DNA of 64,000 bases, taken from Streptomyces cyaneochromogenes (lineage in GTDB: Bacteria; Actinomycetota; Actinomycetes; Streptomycetales; Streptomycetaceae). Numbering within the stretch: position 1 is the first letter of the stretch; each line of letters begins with the position of its first letter. The position numbers and the translations under genes are program-made. Under the pieces are notes generated by a model. It ran no database searches. It was not told the DNA's origin and worked only from the letters and a program-made list of their open reading frames with translations. Positions 54,737-63,896 of the stretch are shown here, one piece after another. The stretch lies in the NCBI RefSeq assembly GCF_003963535.1, contig NZ_CP034539.1, positions 8,742,001-8,806,000 on the forward strand, written 5' to 3'.

Positions 54737-56200
54737 CTACTGGCGACTGACGGTCCGGGTCACGCCGGCGATGACGGTCGTGGCCAGGATCCAGCCGGTG
54801 AGGATGAGGACGTACGACAGCCATTGCTGCCCGCCCTGCGGGGCGAAGGCCGGCTCCTGCCCGAAGGAGATCACCGGCAGCAGCAGGTCGAGCGTGTAGA
54901 AGACCGGGTTGAACTGCGGTGCCTCGTCCGCCTTCAGCGGCGGGGGCGCGTGCAGCGCGAACGAGACGGAGCCGACGGCGAGCAGGGACAGCAGCCAGCC
55001 GAGCGCGCGCATCGGTCGGAAGCCGTAGCCGACGGTGGCGTCCTGGACGTGGCCCCACATGCGGCCGTACCAGGGCAGGGTGGTGCGGTGCCGGCGCTGC
55101 TTGGCGAGCTGGACGAGGCGGGCCGCGTTGTCGTCACCGATCCGGCGGTACACGGCGGTCAACTGCTCGTAGGCATAGGGGACATAGCCGTCGACCTCGC
55201 GCTCCAGCATCGGCAGGCGGCGCTCGGCGGGCTCGTGCGGGGTGAGGGTCGTATAGCCGAGGCCGTCGAGACGGACCTTGTCGGGAAGCTTCTCCGGCTC
55301 CACGAACAGGACGTCCACCTGGGCCCGGCGCAGGTTGAGACCGCCGTCCAGCGGATCACCCCGGCGCAGCCACAGCTCTCCGACGCTGCAACTGGTCGCC
55401 CGCAGCGTCATGTCGCCCGGGTTGGACAGGCGGGCGTAGGACAGATCGAGGCGACCCGCGATGCGGGCGCCGCGCAGCCCTATCCACCCGTCGACTTCCA
55501 CGCGTCGCAGCAGGACGTCGCCGTCCACACCGAGTGTCACCGCGTCGAGGGCGAGCCGGCCAGGGCGGCTGAGCCGTGCCCCGTCCAGATTGATCGACCC
55601 CGAGACATGCGCGCCGTTGAGCCGTATCTCGCCGGTGGCCCTCAGCCCGGTGGCCGACAGTTCGTCGCCGATCGCCGCCTGGGTGAGCTTGAGCACGGGC
55701 TCGCCCTCGTCCCGTGCGGTGAGTTCGGCCCGCTCCATCAACAGGGCACCCGAGATCTGGGCCCCGCTGAGGTGCACCGGCCCGTTGATGCGGCATTCCG
55801 TCAACCGGACCACGCCCTCGACCCGCGCGCCGCCGAGGTCCAGGGCGGGCAGCACGGAGCCGCGCAGACTGAGCCTGCGCAGCTGCGCGTTGTAGAGATC
55901 GGGCAGGCCGGTGAAGTAGCAGTGAGCCAGACGGATCGGGTGGTCGACGACGCCGTGTGTGAGGTCGAGTCCGCCGGTGATCCGGGCGCCCAGGACCCTG
56001 AGCGCGGCGATCTCGCCGTCCTCCTGGGGCGCGCTGACGAGTAAGGCCTTCAGCACCGACGCGCGCAGTGTGCGTTCCGGGCCCCAGTCGGCTCCCGTTG
56101 CCGCGTCCTCTCCCGCGTCGGGGCGGAAGTCCACGACCTCCCCGCGCGGGAAGGCGTTCCATACCTGCAGTTCGGCCGGCGTCAGATCGTTGATCTCCAT
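54737..56200 (-). CDS. Beta-helix repeat membrane protein
   Basis: A 487-residue protein. Residues about 60-300 form roughly twelve 20-residue repeats of the type ALDLGGARVEGVVRL, GPVHLSGAQISGALLM and GSINLDGARLSRPG, predicted to coil into a right-handed beta-solenoid like pentapeptide-repeat proteins. A helical stretch (about 310-385, with VYRRIGDDNAARLVQLAKQR) follows, then two or three C-terminal transmembrane helices. It faces the dehydratase gene tail to tail (6 bp) and lies 87 bp downstream of the heme-dioxygenase gene on the same strand. Possibly a membrane scaffold; function unknown. Confidence 0.78.
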   Translation of the reverse strand: MEINDLTPAELQVWNAFPRGEVVDFRPDAGEDAATGADWGPERTLRASVLKALLVSAPQEDGEIAALRVLGARITGGLDLTHGVVDHPIRLAHCYFTGLPDLYNAQLRRLSLRGSVLPALDLGGARVEGVVRLTECRINGPVHLSGAQISGALLMERAELTARDEGEPVLKLTQAAIGDELSATGLRATGEIRLNGAHVSGSINLDGARLSRPGRLALDAVTLGVDGDVLLRRVEVDGWIGLRGARIAGRLDLSYARLSNPGDMTLRATSCSVGELWLRRGDPLDGGLNLRRAQVDVLFVEPEKLPDKVRLDGLGYTTLTPHEPAERRLPMLEREVDGYVPYAYEQLTAVYRRIGDDNAARLVQLAKQRRHRTTLPWYGRMWGHVQDATVGYGFRPMRALGWLLSLLAVGSVSFALHAPPPLKADEAPQFNPVFYTLDLLLPVISFGQEPAFAPQGGQQWLSYVLILTGWILATTVIAGVTRTVSRQ

Positions 56201-56287
56201 CAGCCGGGACTCTGACGCCGGCCGCCGAACCTGTCAACTCGCCCTCGGGTGGTTGAGGATGAACCGCCCGTCTGCCCGCAGGATCGT

Positions 56288-59149
56288 TCAGGCAGAACCG
56301 CCCGTGGGCCGCACCGCCCGCCACGGCGCGAACGCGCTCGCCCCGCGCGGCAGCAGCGCCGCCAGCTCCGGGCAGTGCCGCAGGATCACGGAGTTCATGC
56401 CGCCCCGCTCGACCCAGTCGATACCGAGCGGCGTGTACACCTCGGGCCGGTAGTCGACGTTGAGGAAGCGGTCGGACTGCAGGCGCCGGCTCGCCATCAG
56501 GATGAAGATCCGGAACGCGGTGTCGCTGAAGCCGAACCCGGTCGGCGGATTCTCCCCGAACAGGCCCACGACGGTGTCGATCTCGTCGACCGACCGGTAG
56601 ACCTCCTTCAGCCGGGCCAGCGTCTGCGCGTTCTCCGTCAGCTCCTCGAAGGAGCGGATGCGCGGCTTGTGCAGTCCCTCGCGGAAGTCGTTGTAGCGGG
56701 GCACGCCACGCCGCCGCGTCCGCACCAGGTCCACCACCGACAGGTCGATGATCTCGCCCTCGCGCTCGAACTGCTGCAGCGAACGCGGGAAGTTGTGGAG
56801 CGTGATCGCGCCGGGGTGGGCGATGCCGAACGAGTACAGCGTGTTCGCCAGCCCCGTCTTGCGGATCCGCGTCTCCGCCGCGCCGCCCTGGATCTCCTGG
56901 AAGCCCACCGTCTCCAGTCGCTGCCCGAAGTGGTGCTCGCGCAGCTCGAAGTCGTCCGGGATCAGCGGGTGCATGCGGTAGACGGTGACGAAGTCCTCGG
57001 TCAGGGAGTACGGGGCCGCGTGGTGGTCCGGCAGGGTCTTCGGGATGCCGGTCAGGGAGTGCGACTCGAACAGCCACAGGCCCAGCTGGTCGAGCCACTT
57101 CTTCGGCGGGCCCTCCCAGTTGGTGTGCAGGGCGATGTCGATCGCCTCGGTCGCGAGGATCGCCGGCGTCCACTCCACCGTGTGGATCTTCGCGATCAGC
57201 GCCGAGACCACCAGACGGGCCGTCTGGTAGATCCGCTCCTCGCTCATCGTCGGATACTCGCCGCGCAGCGCGGCACACACCGCGTTGTGCTCCCGGGCGA
57301 ACAGCGTGTGCATGGCACTGAGGCCCATCCACCAGCTCTCGCTGAAGCCGGTCAGCGGAATCCCGCCGTTGGTGCCCGTGGGCAAGTGCCCGTCCTCCAG
57401 GCGGAGTTCGGCGCGGCCGTCGGCCTCGCGCAGGAAGCGGGCCGTCTGCTCGTCGGCGCCGTACACCTCGGAGCCGTCCCACCAGTGCGAGGCGGTGTTG
57501 GCGAACAGGATCGGCGGCCTGCCCGGCACCTCGACGCCCTCGTTCTCCGCGAACCGCATGACGTTCTCGCCGGGCCCGCCGGGCGTGTTCCGCCACGGCC
57601 CGCTCCCGGGCGGCAACGGCACCTCGACACTGCGCTCGCCGGGCTTGTGACGACGGTGGTTGACCCAGTCGTGCACCTGGAACTGGATCCAGGCCGCGGC
57701 CAGCACGTTCAGCGAGGTCGCGGGCAGGAAGCTCTCGCGGTACAGGAGCCGCCGGCTGACCGTCACCGGGTTCGGGGTGTCGAAGAGATCGGGACGGTAG
57801 TCGGGTCGCAGATTGCGGCCGAAGGCCGACCCGACGGCGCCCATCCGCGGGGCCGACAGATCGTTGTACGTCCCGTCGTACGACCGCTCGCCGCGCAGCC
57901 GCTCCGGGATCGGCTCCGGCACCCGCTGGGCCCGCGGCGGGGCCTCGTGCGCCTCGGTGTCGATCAGGTTCAGGCGGCGCAGTACCTTGCGCAGGAACAC
58001 CAGGTTCAGCAGGCTCAGCCGCACCGGCAGCCGGTGCCAGGGAACGTACCGGTTGAGCAGCGCGAACGCCGCCTCCATCGGACGGCGCAGCACCCGGTTG
58101 CGCAACGGTTCCCCGGTGACGAACCGCAGGCCGAGCCGGTGCGCGCTCGACGCCTGGTACGCCGCCTTGCGGGCCCGGTTGATGTTGCCGAGCGGCCGGA
58201 ACTCCTCGGTCGTGTACCAGGGGTTGAAGGCGATGTCCTCGATCTGTCGGGCGATCACATGTGCCTCGGCGGTGTCCAGGTCCTGGCTCGGGATGGTGAG
58301 CCGGGCTATGGGTATCGCGGGTGAGGTGCCGTCCTTCCACTCCACCGAGGCGTCCTCGACCGGAGTGCGCCGCTCGTCCACGAAGCGCTGCACGCACAGG
58401 TCGTAGCCGACGTCGCCCCGCGCCAGCCGGCGCGCGAACTCGCGGTGCAGGAAGTCCGGGTCCCGGCGGTCCGGCGTGGGCGCGGGCGGGCTGCCCGGCG
58501 CGGGACGGAACAGGAACCGCACCGGCCCCGCCTCGCCCCACAGGATCGCGCCGCGGCTCCAATACGTCTCCTGCGCGAGGGAGTCGACGGTGTGCCGTGC
58601 CGCCGCCCGGACATTGCGCCGCATCCGGTCGGCGGTCCGCAGCCCCACGGTCAGCGGAAGCCTGACCAGCAGCCCGAAGGCCTTCCGCAGCGGACTCCGG
58701 GCCCCTGCCATCGCCTTGGCGAAGGCCACGAACTCCCGGGCGTTCGCGGCATGCGAGACCGGATAGCTCGTCGCCAGCAGATCGTGGCTCTCCTCCTCCG
58801 ACACCCGCACCCGCACGGCCGCCCCGCGCAGATCGGGCGAGCCGTCGCCCTGCCGGATGCCGCTCGCGTTGGACAGCCGTACGGTCGCCGGGTATTCGGC
58901 GCCGGGCTGGGCGAACCCCACGCGCAGGGCCGCCGGGAGGTCGTCGTGGAAGCGCAGCCGCGCGTTCTCCACGGCCACCGGCGCCTTGGCGTGGAAGGCC
59001 CGGGCGACCTCGCCGCCCCCGGCCCGCCGGTTCCTGACCTGCACCTCCATCAGCTCGCGGGCCAGCTGCTCGAACACCAGCCGTTCCGCCTGAGGACTGC
59101 CGCCTTCGTACCGTTCGTAGCGCTGCTCGTGCTGCCCTGACTCGGCCAT
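56288..59149 (-). CDS. Catalase-like/heme fatty-acid dioxygenase fusion
   Basis: A 953-residue two-heme protein. N-terminal module (about 1-345) is a minimal catalase fold: distal His53 in ARAFHAKAP, TVRLSNASG and DLRGAAVRV in the core, and proximal Arg327-x3-Tyr331 in RKAAYQASSAHRLG. C-terminal module (about 420-950) belongs to the animal-peroxidase/COX/alpha-dioxygenase family: Gln489-x3-His493 (QFQVHDWVNH, compare COX Gln203/His207) and VYRMHPLIPD with proximal His727 and Tyr724 in the position of the COX catalytic Tyr385. Coral allene-oxide synthase-lipoxygenase fusions show an analogous catalase-first layout. ATG 59149 follows AAGGAAG. Predicted: oxygenate a fatty acid, then transform the hydroperoxide. 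Confidence 0.87.
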   Translation of the reverse strand: MAESGQHEQRYERYEGGSPQAERLVFEQLARELMEVQVRNRRAGGGEVARAFHAKAPVAVENARLRFHDDLPAALRVGFAQPGAEYPATVRLSNASGIRQGDGSPDLRGAAVRVRVSEEESHDLLATSYPVSHAANAREFVAFAKAMAGARSPLRKAFGLLVRLPLTVGLRTADRMRRNVRAAARHTVDSLAQETYWSRGAILWGEAGPVRFLFRPAPGSPPAPTPDRRDPDFLHREFARRLARGDVGYDLCVQRFVDERRTPVEDASVEWKDGTSPAIPIARLTIPSQDLDTAEAHVIARQIEDIAFNPWYTTEEFRPLGNINRARKAAYQASSAHRLGLRFVTGEPLRNRVLRRPMEAAFALLNRYVPWHRLPVRLSLLNLVFLRKVLRRLNLIDTEAHEAPPRAQRVPEPIPERLRGERSYDGTYNDLSAPRMGAVGSAFGRNLRPDYRPDLFDTPNPVTVSRRLLYRESFLPATSLNVLAAAWIQFQVHDWVNHRRHKPGERSVEVPLPPGSGPWRNTPGGPGENVMRFAENEGVEVPGRPPILFANTASHWWDGSEVYGADEQTARFLREADGRAELRLEDGHLPTGTNGGIPLTGFSESWWMGLSAMHTLFAREHNAVCAALRGEYPTMSEERIYQTARLVVSALIAKIHTVEWTPAILATEAIDIALHTNWEGPPKKWLDQLGLWLFESHSLTGIPKTLPDHHAAPYSLTEDFVTVYRMHPLIPDDFELREHHFGQRLETVGFQEIQGGAAETRIRKTGLANTLYSFGIAHPGAITLHNFPRSLQQFEREGEIIDLSVVDLVRTRRRGVPRYNDFREGLHKPRIRSFEELTENAQTLARLKEVYRSVDEIDTVVGLFGENPPTGFGFSDTAFRIFILMASRRLQSDRFLNVDYRPEVYTPLGIDWVERGGMNSVILRHCPELAALLPRGASAFAPWRAVRPTGGSA

Positions 59150-59495
59150 CGGTGGTCTTCCTTCGTACGACTGCGTACGGATGCGTACGGGGACAGGGGC
59201 CAGCACGCTACCGACGGCCCACGGCACCCACAGCGAGGGTTCGCGTCGATGTGCTCCCGGTCGTTCCGGATGTGAACAATCACGAGGGGAGCGGCGTTCG
59301 GGCACGTCCAGCGGGTGCCTCGGGGCGGGCCGACAATCCGTGTCCGTCCCGCCACACCCCAGCATCCCAGCAACCCCACCCGGGCCGCATCCGCAGTGGC
59401 CGGGGAACGACGGCCGCCGGTCGTCCGCCGGATTGACGACCCCGGCGGCCGGTGGTGTGCTCACCATCCGCCGACGTTCCGGGGGAGGTCCCACC
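59150..59495. other. Divergent control region of dioxygenase fusion and lipase genes
   Basis: 346 bp without a gene. Next to the dioxygenase start are three CGTACG palindromes in helical phase (described separately). Near the lipase, TTGACG (59433-59438), a 17-bp spacer and TGTGCT (59456-59461) form a possible promoter, and GGGGGAGG precedes its ATG. The middle contains one AT-richer patch around TGTGAACAATCAC (59269-59281). No other structure was found. Confidence 0.6.
59164..59189. promoter_or_regulatory. Three phased CGTACG palindromes, candidate operator
   Basis: CGTACG occurs at 59164-59169, 59174-59179 and 59184-59189, exactly 10 bp apart, so the three 6-bp palindromes face the same side of the helix. 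They lie 14 to 40 bp upstream of the dioxygenase fusion start. Such phasing suggests cooperative binding of a regulator. Confidence 0.5.
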
Positions 59496-60740
59496 ATGCG
59501 GGACGCATACGTCAAAGGGCCCGGCTTCGCCGAGCTGCGCCCGGCCAAGCCACCGACCGACCCGAGCGGTTTCCCGGTCTACCCCGACCTGGTGGACCGG
59601 CTCGCCGAGGACAAGCACCAGCCCGACCCCGACGGAGTCGTCCCGCACGTCCTGGCGACCTGCTCGGCTTACGCGTACGCCGGATTCCAGCACCAGGGCG
59701 ACCCCGAGACCGTGTCCATGATCATGGCGCGGCTCGGCATGGAGGAGAACGCCTGCCGGGTCTTCGAACAGCGCGTGGACGCCCTGTACATCGCCTCCGC
59801 CGCCTACCTCGTCCAGGACAAGGACCGCCGGGTCGTCATCCTCGCCTACCGCGGCACCCAGCCCGAGGACATCATCAGCATCCTCACCGACGCCGACGTA
59901 CGCCCGGAGACGCTCGCCGTCGAACTCCAGGGCCGCCGCCACGAGGTCCACGCCGGCTTCTACCGCAACGTCCGCGCCACCCGTCACCTCGTCGTACGGG
60001 CCCTGGAAGGCGCCCTGCGCGGCGAGTCCGTCAACCCCGACGAACAAGGCACCCGGGGCGACGGCCTGGAAGCCCTCTACATCACCGGCCACAGCCTCGG
60101 CGGCGCGATGGCCGCGCTCATGGCGGTGACCCTGGTCCACGAACCCCGCTACCGGCACATCACCGACAAGCTCAAGGGCGTCTACACCTTCGGCCAGCCC
60201 ATGGTCGGCGGCCCCGACCTCGCCCGTGCCTGCACGCAGGCCCCCGGCCCCCTGAGCGACCGGCTGCTGCGCTACATCTTCGACCGGGACGTCGTCCCCG
60301 CCCTGCCGCCCCGCCCCGTCGGCCCGTACGCCCCCTTCGGCCGCGAGTTCCACTACCGCAGGCCACGCGGCCTCACCGACACGGCGCTCGCCTTCGCCGC
60401 GGACTCGGCGGTCGAGGCGCTGACCCTGCCGGGAGACGTCCTACGGGCCGCCGCGAACCGGGACTGGAGCGATCTGTCCAGGCGTGTCGGAACCCTCCGC
60501 CGCCTGCCACGCGGGCAGGCCCAGGGCTGGACCGAGGTGACCGAACCCCATCTGCACTACCCCCAGATGGACACCCTCGCGGGCCTGGCCGTCGTCGCCC
60601 CACTGGCCTTCTTCGCCGCCAAGCTCGCCCTCACCCGCACGATCCCCTTCAAGTACTCCTTCGACGACCACGGCCCGGGCCACTACGTCAACGCGCTCGC
60701 ACCGCCAGGGGTGTTGAGCGAGTTCGGGGACGTGCTGTAG
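59496..60740 (+). CDS. Class 3 lipase
   Basis: A 414-residue alpha/beta-hydrolase of the fungal lipase-like class 3 family: VVILAYRGTQPEDI before the lid, the nucleophile Ser in ITGHSLGGAMAAL, GVYTFGQPMVGG, and the Asp/His pair in FDRDVVPALPP and the C-terminal HLHYP region. No signal peptide; a hydrophobic segment near residues 365-385 may touch the membrane. ATG 59496 follows GGGGGAGG. It is divergent from the catalase-dioxygenase fusion; it could release the fatty acid that the fusion oxidises. Confidence 0.87.
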   Translation: MRDAYVKGPGFAELRPAKPPTDPSGFPVYPDLVDRLAEDKHQPDPDGVVPHVLATCSAYAYAGFQHQGDPETVSMIMARLGMEENACRVFEQRVDALYIASAAYLVQDKDRRVVILAYRGTQPEDIISILTDADVRPETLAVELQGRRHEVHAGFYRNVRATRHLVVRALEGALRGESVNPDEQGTRGDGLEALYITGHSLGGAMAALMAVTLVHEPRYRHITDKLKGVYTFGQPMVGGPDLARACTQAPGPLSDRLLRYIFDRDVVPALPPRPVGPYAPFGREFHYRRPRGLTDTALAFAADSAVEALTLPGDVLRAAANRDWSDLSRRVGTLRRLPRGQAQGWTEVTEPHLHYPQMDTLAGLAVVAPLAFFAAKLALTRTIPFKYSFDDHGPGHYVNALAPPGVLSEFGDVL

Positions 60741-60758
60741 CCCGGGCCCTCGTCGGCC

Positions 60759-61346
60759 CTACGGCCTGGCGTTCCACTCCGCCACGACCGGACGGCCGTG
60801 CTCGGTGGACAGCCGGCTCACCGTCGCGGTCGCCAGCTGGAACAGCCGCCCCTCCGCCGGGGCCAGCCCCAGCCGGCGCGCGGTCAGAACCCGCAGGAAG
60901 TGCGCGTGGGCCACGAGGATCACGTCGCCGTCGGGAAGGGCGGCCCCCACGCGGGCGAGCACACGGTCGGCGCGCGCACCCACTTCCGAGGGCGACTCGC
61001 CCGGGTGTCCGTCCGGGCCCGGTGGCACCCCGTCGGTCCACAGGTACCAGTCGGGGCGGGTGCGGTGGATGTCCACGGTGGTGACACCCTCGTAGCCGCC
61101 GTAGTCCCACTCGTGCAGGTCGGGGTCGGGTACGGCCCCCGTCACACCCGCCAGTTCGGCGGTGCGGACCGCGCGGCCGAGGGGGCTGGTGAGCGCCAGG
61201 GCGAAGGTCCGGCCGGACAGGAGCGGGGCGAGGGACTTGGCCTGTTCCTCGCCCTCCCGGGTGAGGGGCAGGTCGGTCCAGCTGGTGTGTTGTCCCGACC
61301 TGCTCCACTCCGTCTCACCGTGGCGGACCAGCAGTAGATCCCCCAC
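60759..61346 (-). CDS. Histidine phosphatase family protein
   Basis: A 195-residue phosphoglycerate-mutase-superfamily phosphatase: LLLVRHGETEWSRSGQHTSW carries the phosphorylated His (RHG), ALTSPLGRAVRTAELAG the phosphate pocket, and ILVAHAHFLRVLTARRLG the second His. GTG 61346, 6 bp after the gnd stop, so it is the last gene of the sugar-phosphate operon. It is likely to act on a sugar phosphate rather than as a glycolytic mutase. Confidence 0.88.
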   Translation of the reverse strand: MGDLLLVRHGETEWSRSGQHTSWTDLPLTREGEEQAKSLAPLLSGRTFALALTSPLGRAVRTAELAGVTGAVPDPDLHEWDYGGYEGVTTVDIHRTRPDWYLWTDGVPPGPDGHPGESPSEVGARADRVLARVGAALPDGDVILVAHAHFLRVLTARRLGLAPAEGRLFQLATATVSRLSTEHGRPVVAEWNARP

Positions 61347-61352
61347 CGCCGG

Positions 61353-62228
61353 CTACTTCGACTCGACGGCGTGGCCGCCGAACTGGTTGCGCAGCGCCGC
61401 GATCATCTTCATCTGCGGGGAGTCGTCCTGACGGGACGCGAACCGGGCGAACAGCGACGCCGTGATCGCGGGCAGCGGGACCGCGTTGTCGATGGCCGCC
61501 TCGACGGTCCACCGGCCCTCGCCGGAGTCCTGCGCGAAGCCCTTCAGCTTCTGCAGGTGCTCGTCCTCGTCCAGGGCGTTCACCGCGAGGTCCAGCAGCC
61601 AGGACCGGATGACCGTGCCCTCCTGCCAGGAGCGGAACACCTCGCGGACGTTGTCCACCGAGTTGACCTTCTCCAGCAGCTCCCAGCCCTCGGCGTAGGC
61701 CTGCATCATGGCGTACTCGATGCCGTTGTGGACCATCTTGGAGAAGTGCCCGGCGCCGACCCGGCCGGCGTGCACGTAGCCGTACGGCCCCTCCGGCTTG
61801 AGCGCCTCGAAGATCGGCTTCAGCCGCTCCACGTGCTCCTTGTCGCCGCCGACCATCAGCGCGTAGCCGTTCTGCAGGCCCCACACACCGCCGGAGACGC
61901 CGGCGTCGACGAAGCCGATGCCCTTGACGCCGAGCTCGGCGGCGTGCTTCTCGTCGTCCGTCCAGCGGGAGTTGCCGCCGTCCACCACCGTGTCACCCGG
62001 GGACAGCAGATCCCTGAGCTCGTCGACGACGCCCTGGGTGGCGGTGCCGGCCGGGACCATCACCCATACCGTGCGCGGCGCGTCGAGCCGCTGGACCAGC
62101 TCTTCGAGGTTCCTGACGTCGGAGACCTCGGGGTTGCGGTCGTAGCCGATGACGGTGTGGCCGGCGCGGCGGATCCGCTCGCGCATGTTGCCGCCCATCT
62201 TGCCGAGACCGATGAGACCGAGCTGCAT
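61353..62228 (-). CDS. gnd: 6-Phosphogluconate dehydrogenase (decarboxylating), short NAD-type
   Basis: A 291-residue enzyme: LGLIGLGKMGGNMRERI binds the cofactor, VDAGVSGGVWGLQNGYALMV is the substrate signature and GAGHFSKMVHNGIEYAMMQA holds the catalytic Lys and the His-Asn pair. It is much shorter than the 470-residue E. coli Gnd, as in the YqeC-like group common in actinomycetes. The Asp after strand 2 (YDRNPE) is compatible with NAD, though the following Arg could allow NADP. It is 6 bp after pgi. It converts 6-phosphogluconate to ribulose 5-phosphate. Confidence 0.91.
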   Translation of the reverse strand: MQLGLIGLGKMGGNMRERIRRAGHTVIGYDRNPEVSDVRNLEELVQRLDAPRTVWVMVPAGTATQGVVDELRDLLSPGDTVVDGGNSRWTDDEKHAAELGVKGIGFVDAGVSGGVWGLQNGYALMVGGDKEHVERLKPIFEALKPEGPYGYVHAGRVGAGHFSKMVHNGIEYAMMQAYAEGWELLEKVNSVDNVREVFRSWQEGTVIRSWLLDLAVNALDEDEHLQKLKGFAQDSGEGRWTVEAAIDNAVPLPAITASLFARFASRQDDSPQMKMIAALRNQFGGHAVESK

Positions 62229-62234
62229 ATCAGT

Positions 62235-63896
62235 TCACACTTCCTTGAGTTCGCGGTAGGCGGCCACGAGGGCGGCGGTGGAGGCATCGAGGCCGGGGAC
62301 GTCAGCGCCCTCGGTCAGCGCGGGCTCGACCCGCTTGGCGAGGACCTTGCCCAGCTCCACGCCCCACTGGTCGAAGGAGTCGATGTTCCAGACGGCCCCC
62401 TGCACGAAGACCTTGTGCTCGTAGAGGGCGACCAGCTGGCCGAGGACCGACGGGGTCAGCTCGGGGGCGAGGATCGTGGTGGTGGGGTGGTTGCCGAGGA
62501 AGGTGCGGTGCGGGACCTGTTCCTCGGGCACGCCCTCCGCGCGCACCTCGTCCGCGGTCTTGCCGAAGGCGAGGGCCTGCCCCTGGGCGAAGAGGTTCGC
62601 CATCAACAGATCGTGCTGCGCCTTGAGTTCGTCGCTCAGCTCGGCGACCGGCCGGGCGAACCCGATCAGGTCGGCCGGGATCAGCCGGGTGCCCTGGTGG
62701 ATCAGCTGGTAGTAGGCGTGCTGCCCGTTGGTGCCGGGCGTGCCCCACACGACCGGACCCGTCGTCCAGCCCACGACGTGGCCCTCGCGGTCCACCGACT
62801 TGCCGTTGGACTCCATGTCGAGCTGCTGCAGATACGCCGTGAACTTCGACAGGTAGTGCGAGTACGGCAGCACCGCATGCGACTCGGCGCTGAGGAAATT
62901 GCCGTACCAGATGCCCAACAGGCCCAGCAGTAGCGGGGCGTTGACCTCGGCGGGCGCGCTCCTGAAGTGCTCGTCGACGATGTGGAAGCCGTCGAGCATC
63001 TCCCGGAAGCGCTCCGGGCCGATGGCGATCATGAGCGAGAGCCCGATGGCCGAGTCGTACGAGTAGCGCCCGCCGACCCAGTCCCAGAACTCGAACATGT
63101 TGTCCGGGTCGATGCCGAAGTCCGCCACCTTCTCGGCGTTGGTCGACAGCGCGACGAAGTGCCGGGCGACCGCCTTGTCCTCGCCGCCGAGCCCGGCCAG
63201 CAGCCAGGAACGGGCCGACGTGGCGTTGGTGATCGTCTCGATCGTGGTGAACGTCTTGGAGGCGACGATGAACAGCGTCTCCGCCGGATCCAGGTCCCGG
63301 ACCGCCTCGTGGAGGTCGGCGCCGTCGACGTTGGAGACGAACCGGAGCGTCAACTCCCGTGCCGTGAACGGTCGCAGCGCCTCGTACGCCATGGCAGGGC
63401 CGAGGTCGGAGCCGCCGATGCCGATGTTGACGACGTTGCGGATACGGCGGCCCGTGTGGCCGGTCCACTCGCCGGAGCGGACGCGGTCGGCGAACGCGCT
63501 CATCTTGTCCAGCACCGCGTGGACCTTGGGCACGACGTTCTCGCCGTCCACCTCGATCACCGCGTCCCGCGGCGCCCGCAGCGCGGTGTGCAGCACCGCC
63601 CGGTCCTCGGTGACGTTGATCCTCTCGCCGCGGAACATGGCGTCGCGCAGCCCGAACACGTCGGTGGCGGTGGCCAGTTCCTGGAGCAGGGCGAGCGTCT
63701 CGTCGTTGATCAGGTGCTTGGAGTAGTCGATGCGCAGATCGCCGACGCGCACGACGTACCGCTCGGCGCGGGAGGGATCGGCCGCGAACAGCTCACGCAG
63801 CCGCGGGCGCTGAAGGGCCTCCGCGCGATGGTCGTCGAGAGCCGCCCACTCGGGGCGCCGGGTCAGCCTGGGGAAGTCGGACGGTGCGTCAGACAT
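62235..63896 (-). CDS. pgi: Glucose-6-phosphate isomerase
   Basis: A 553-residue enzyme, close to E. coli Pgi in length. Motifs: [37 protein letters not shown] (phosphate loop), [19 protein letters not shown] and the C-terminal [16 protein letters not shown] signature with the active Lys. ATG 63896 overlaps the stop of the upstream reading frame by 8 bp (ATGTCTGA). It interconverts glucose 6-phosphate and fructose 6-phosphate; with gnd next to it this looks like the second, oxidative pentose-phosphate copy found in Streptomyces. Confidence 0.93.
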   Translation of the reverse strand: MSDAPSDFPRLTRRPEWAALDDHRAEALQRPRLRELFAADPSRAERYVVRVGDLRIDYSKHLINDETLALLQELATATDVFGLRDAMFRGERINVTEDRAVLHTALRAPRDAVIEVDGENVVPKVHAVLDKMSAFADRVRSGEWTGHTGRRIRNVVNIGIGGSDLGPAMAYEALRPFTARELTLRFVSNVDGADLHEAVRDLDPAETLFIVASKTFTTIETITNATSARSWLLAGLGGEDKAVARHFVALSTNAEKVADFGIDPDNMFEFWDWVGGRYSYDSAIGLSLMIAIGPERFREMLDGFHIVDEHFRSAPAEVNAPLLLGLLGIWYGNFLSAESHAVLPYSHYLSKFTAYLQQLDMESNGKSVDREGHVVGWTTGPVVWGTPGTNGQHAYYQLIHQGTRLIPADLIGFARPVAELSDELKAQHDLLMANLFAQGQALAFGKTADEVRAEGVPEEQVPHRTFLGNHPTTTILAPELTPSVLGQLVALYEHKVFVQGAVWNIDSFDQWGVELGKVLAKRVEPALTEGADVPGLDASTAALVAAYRELKEV

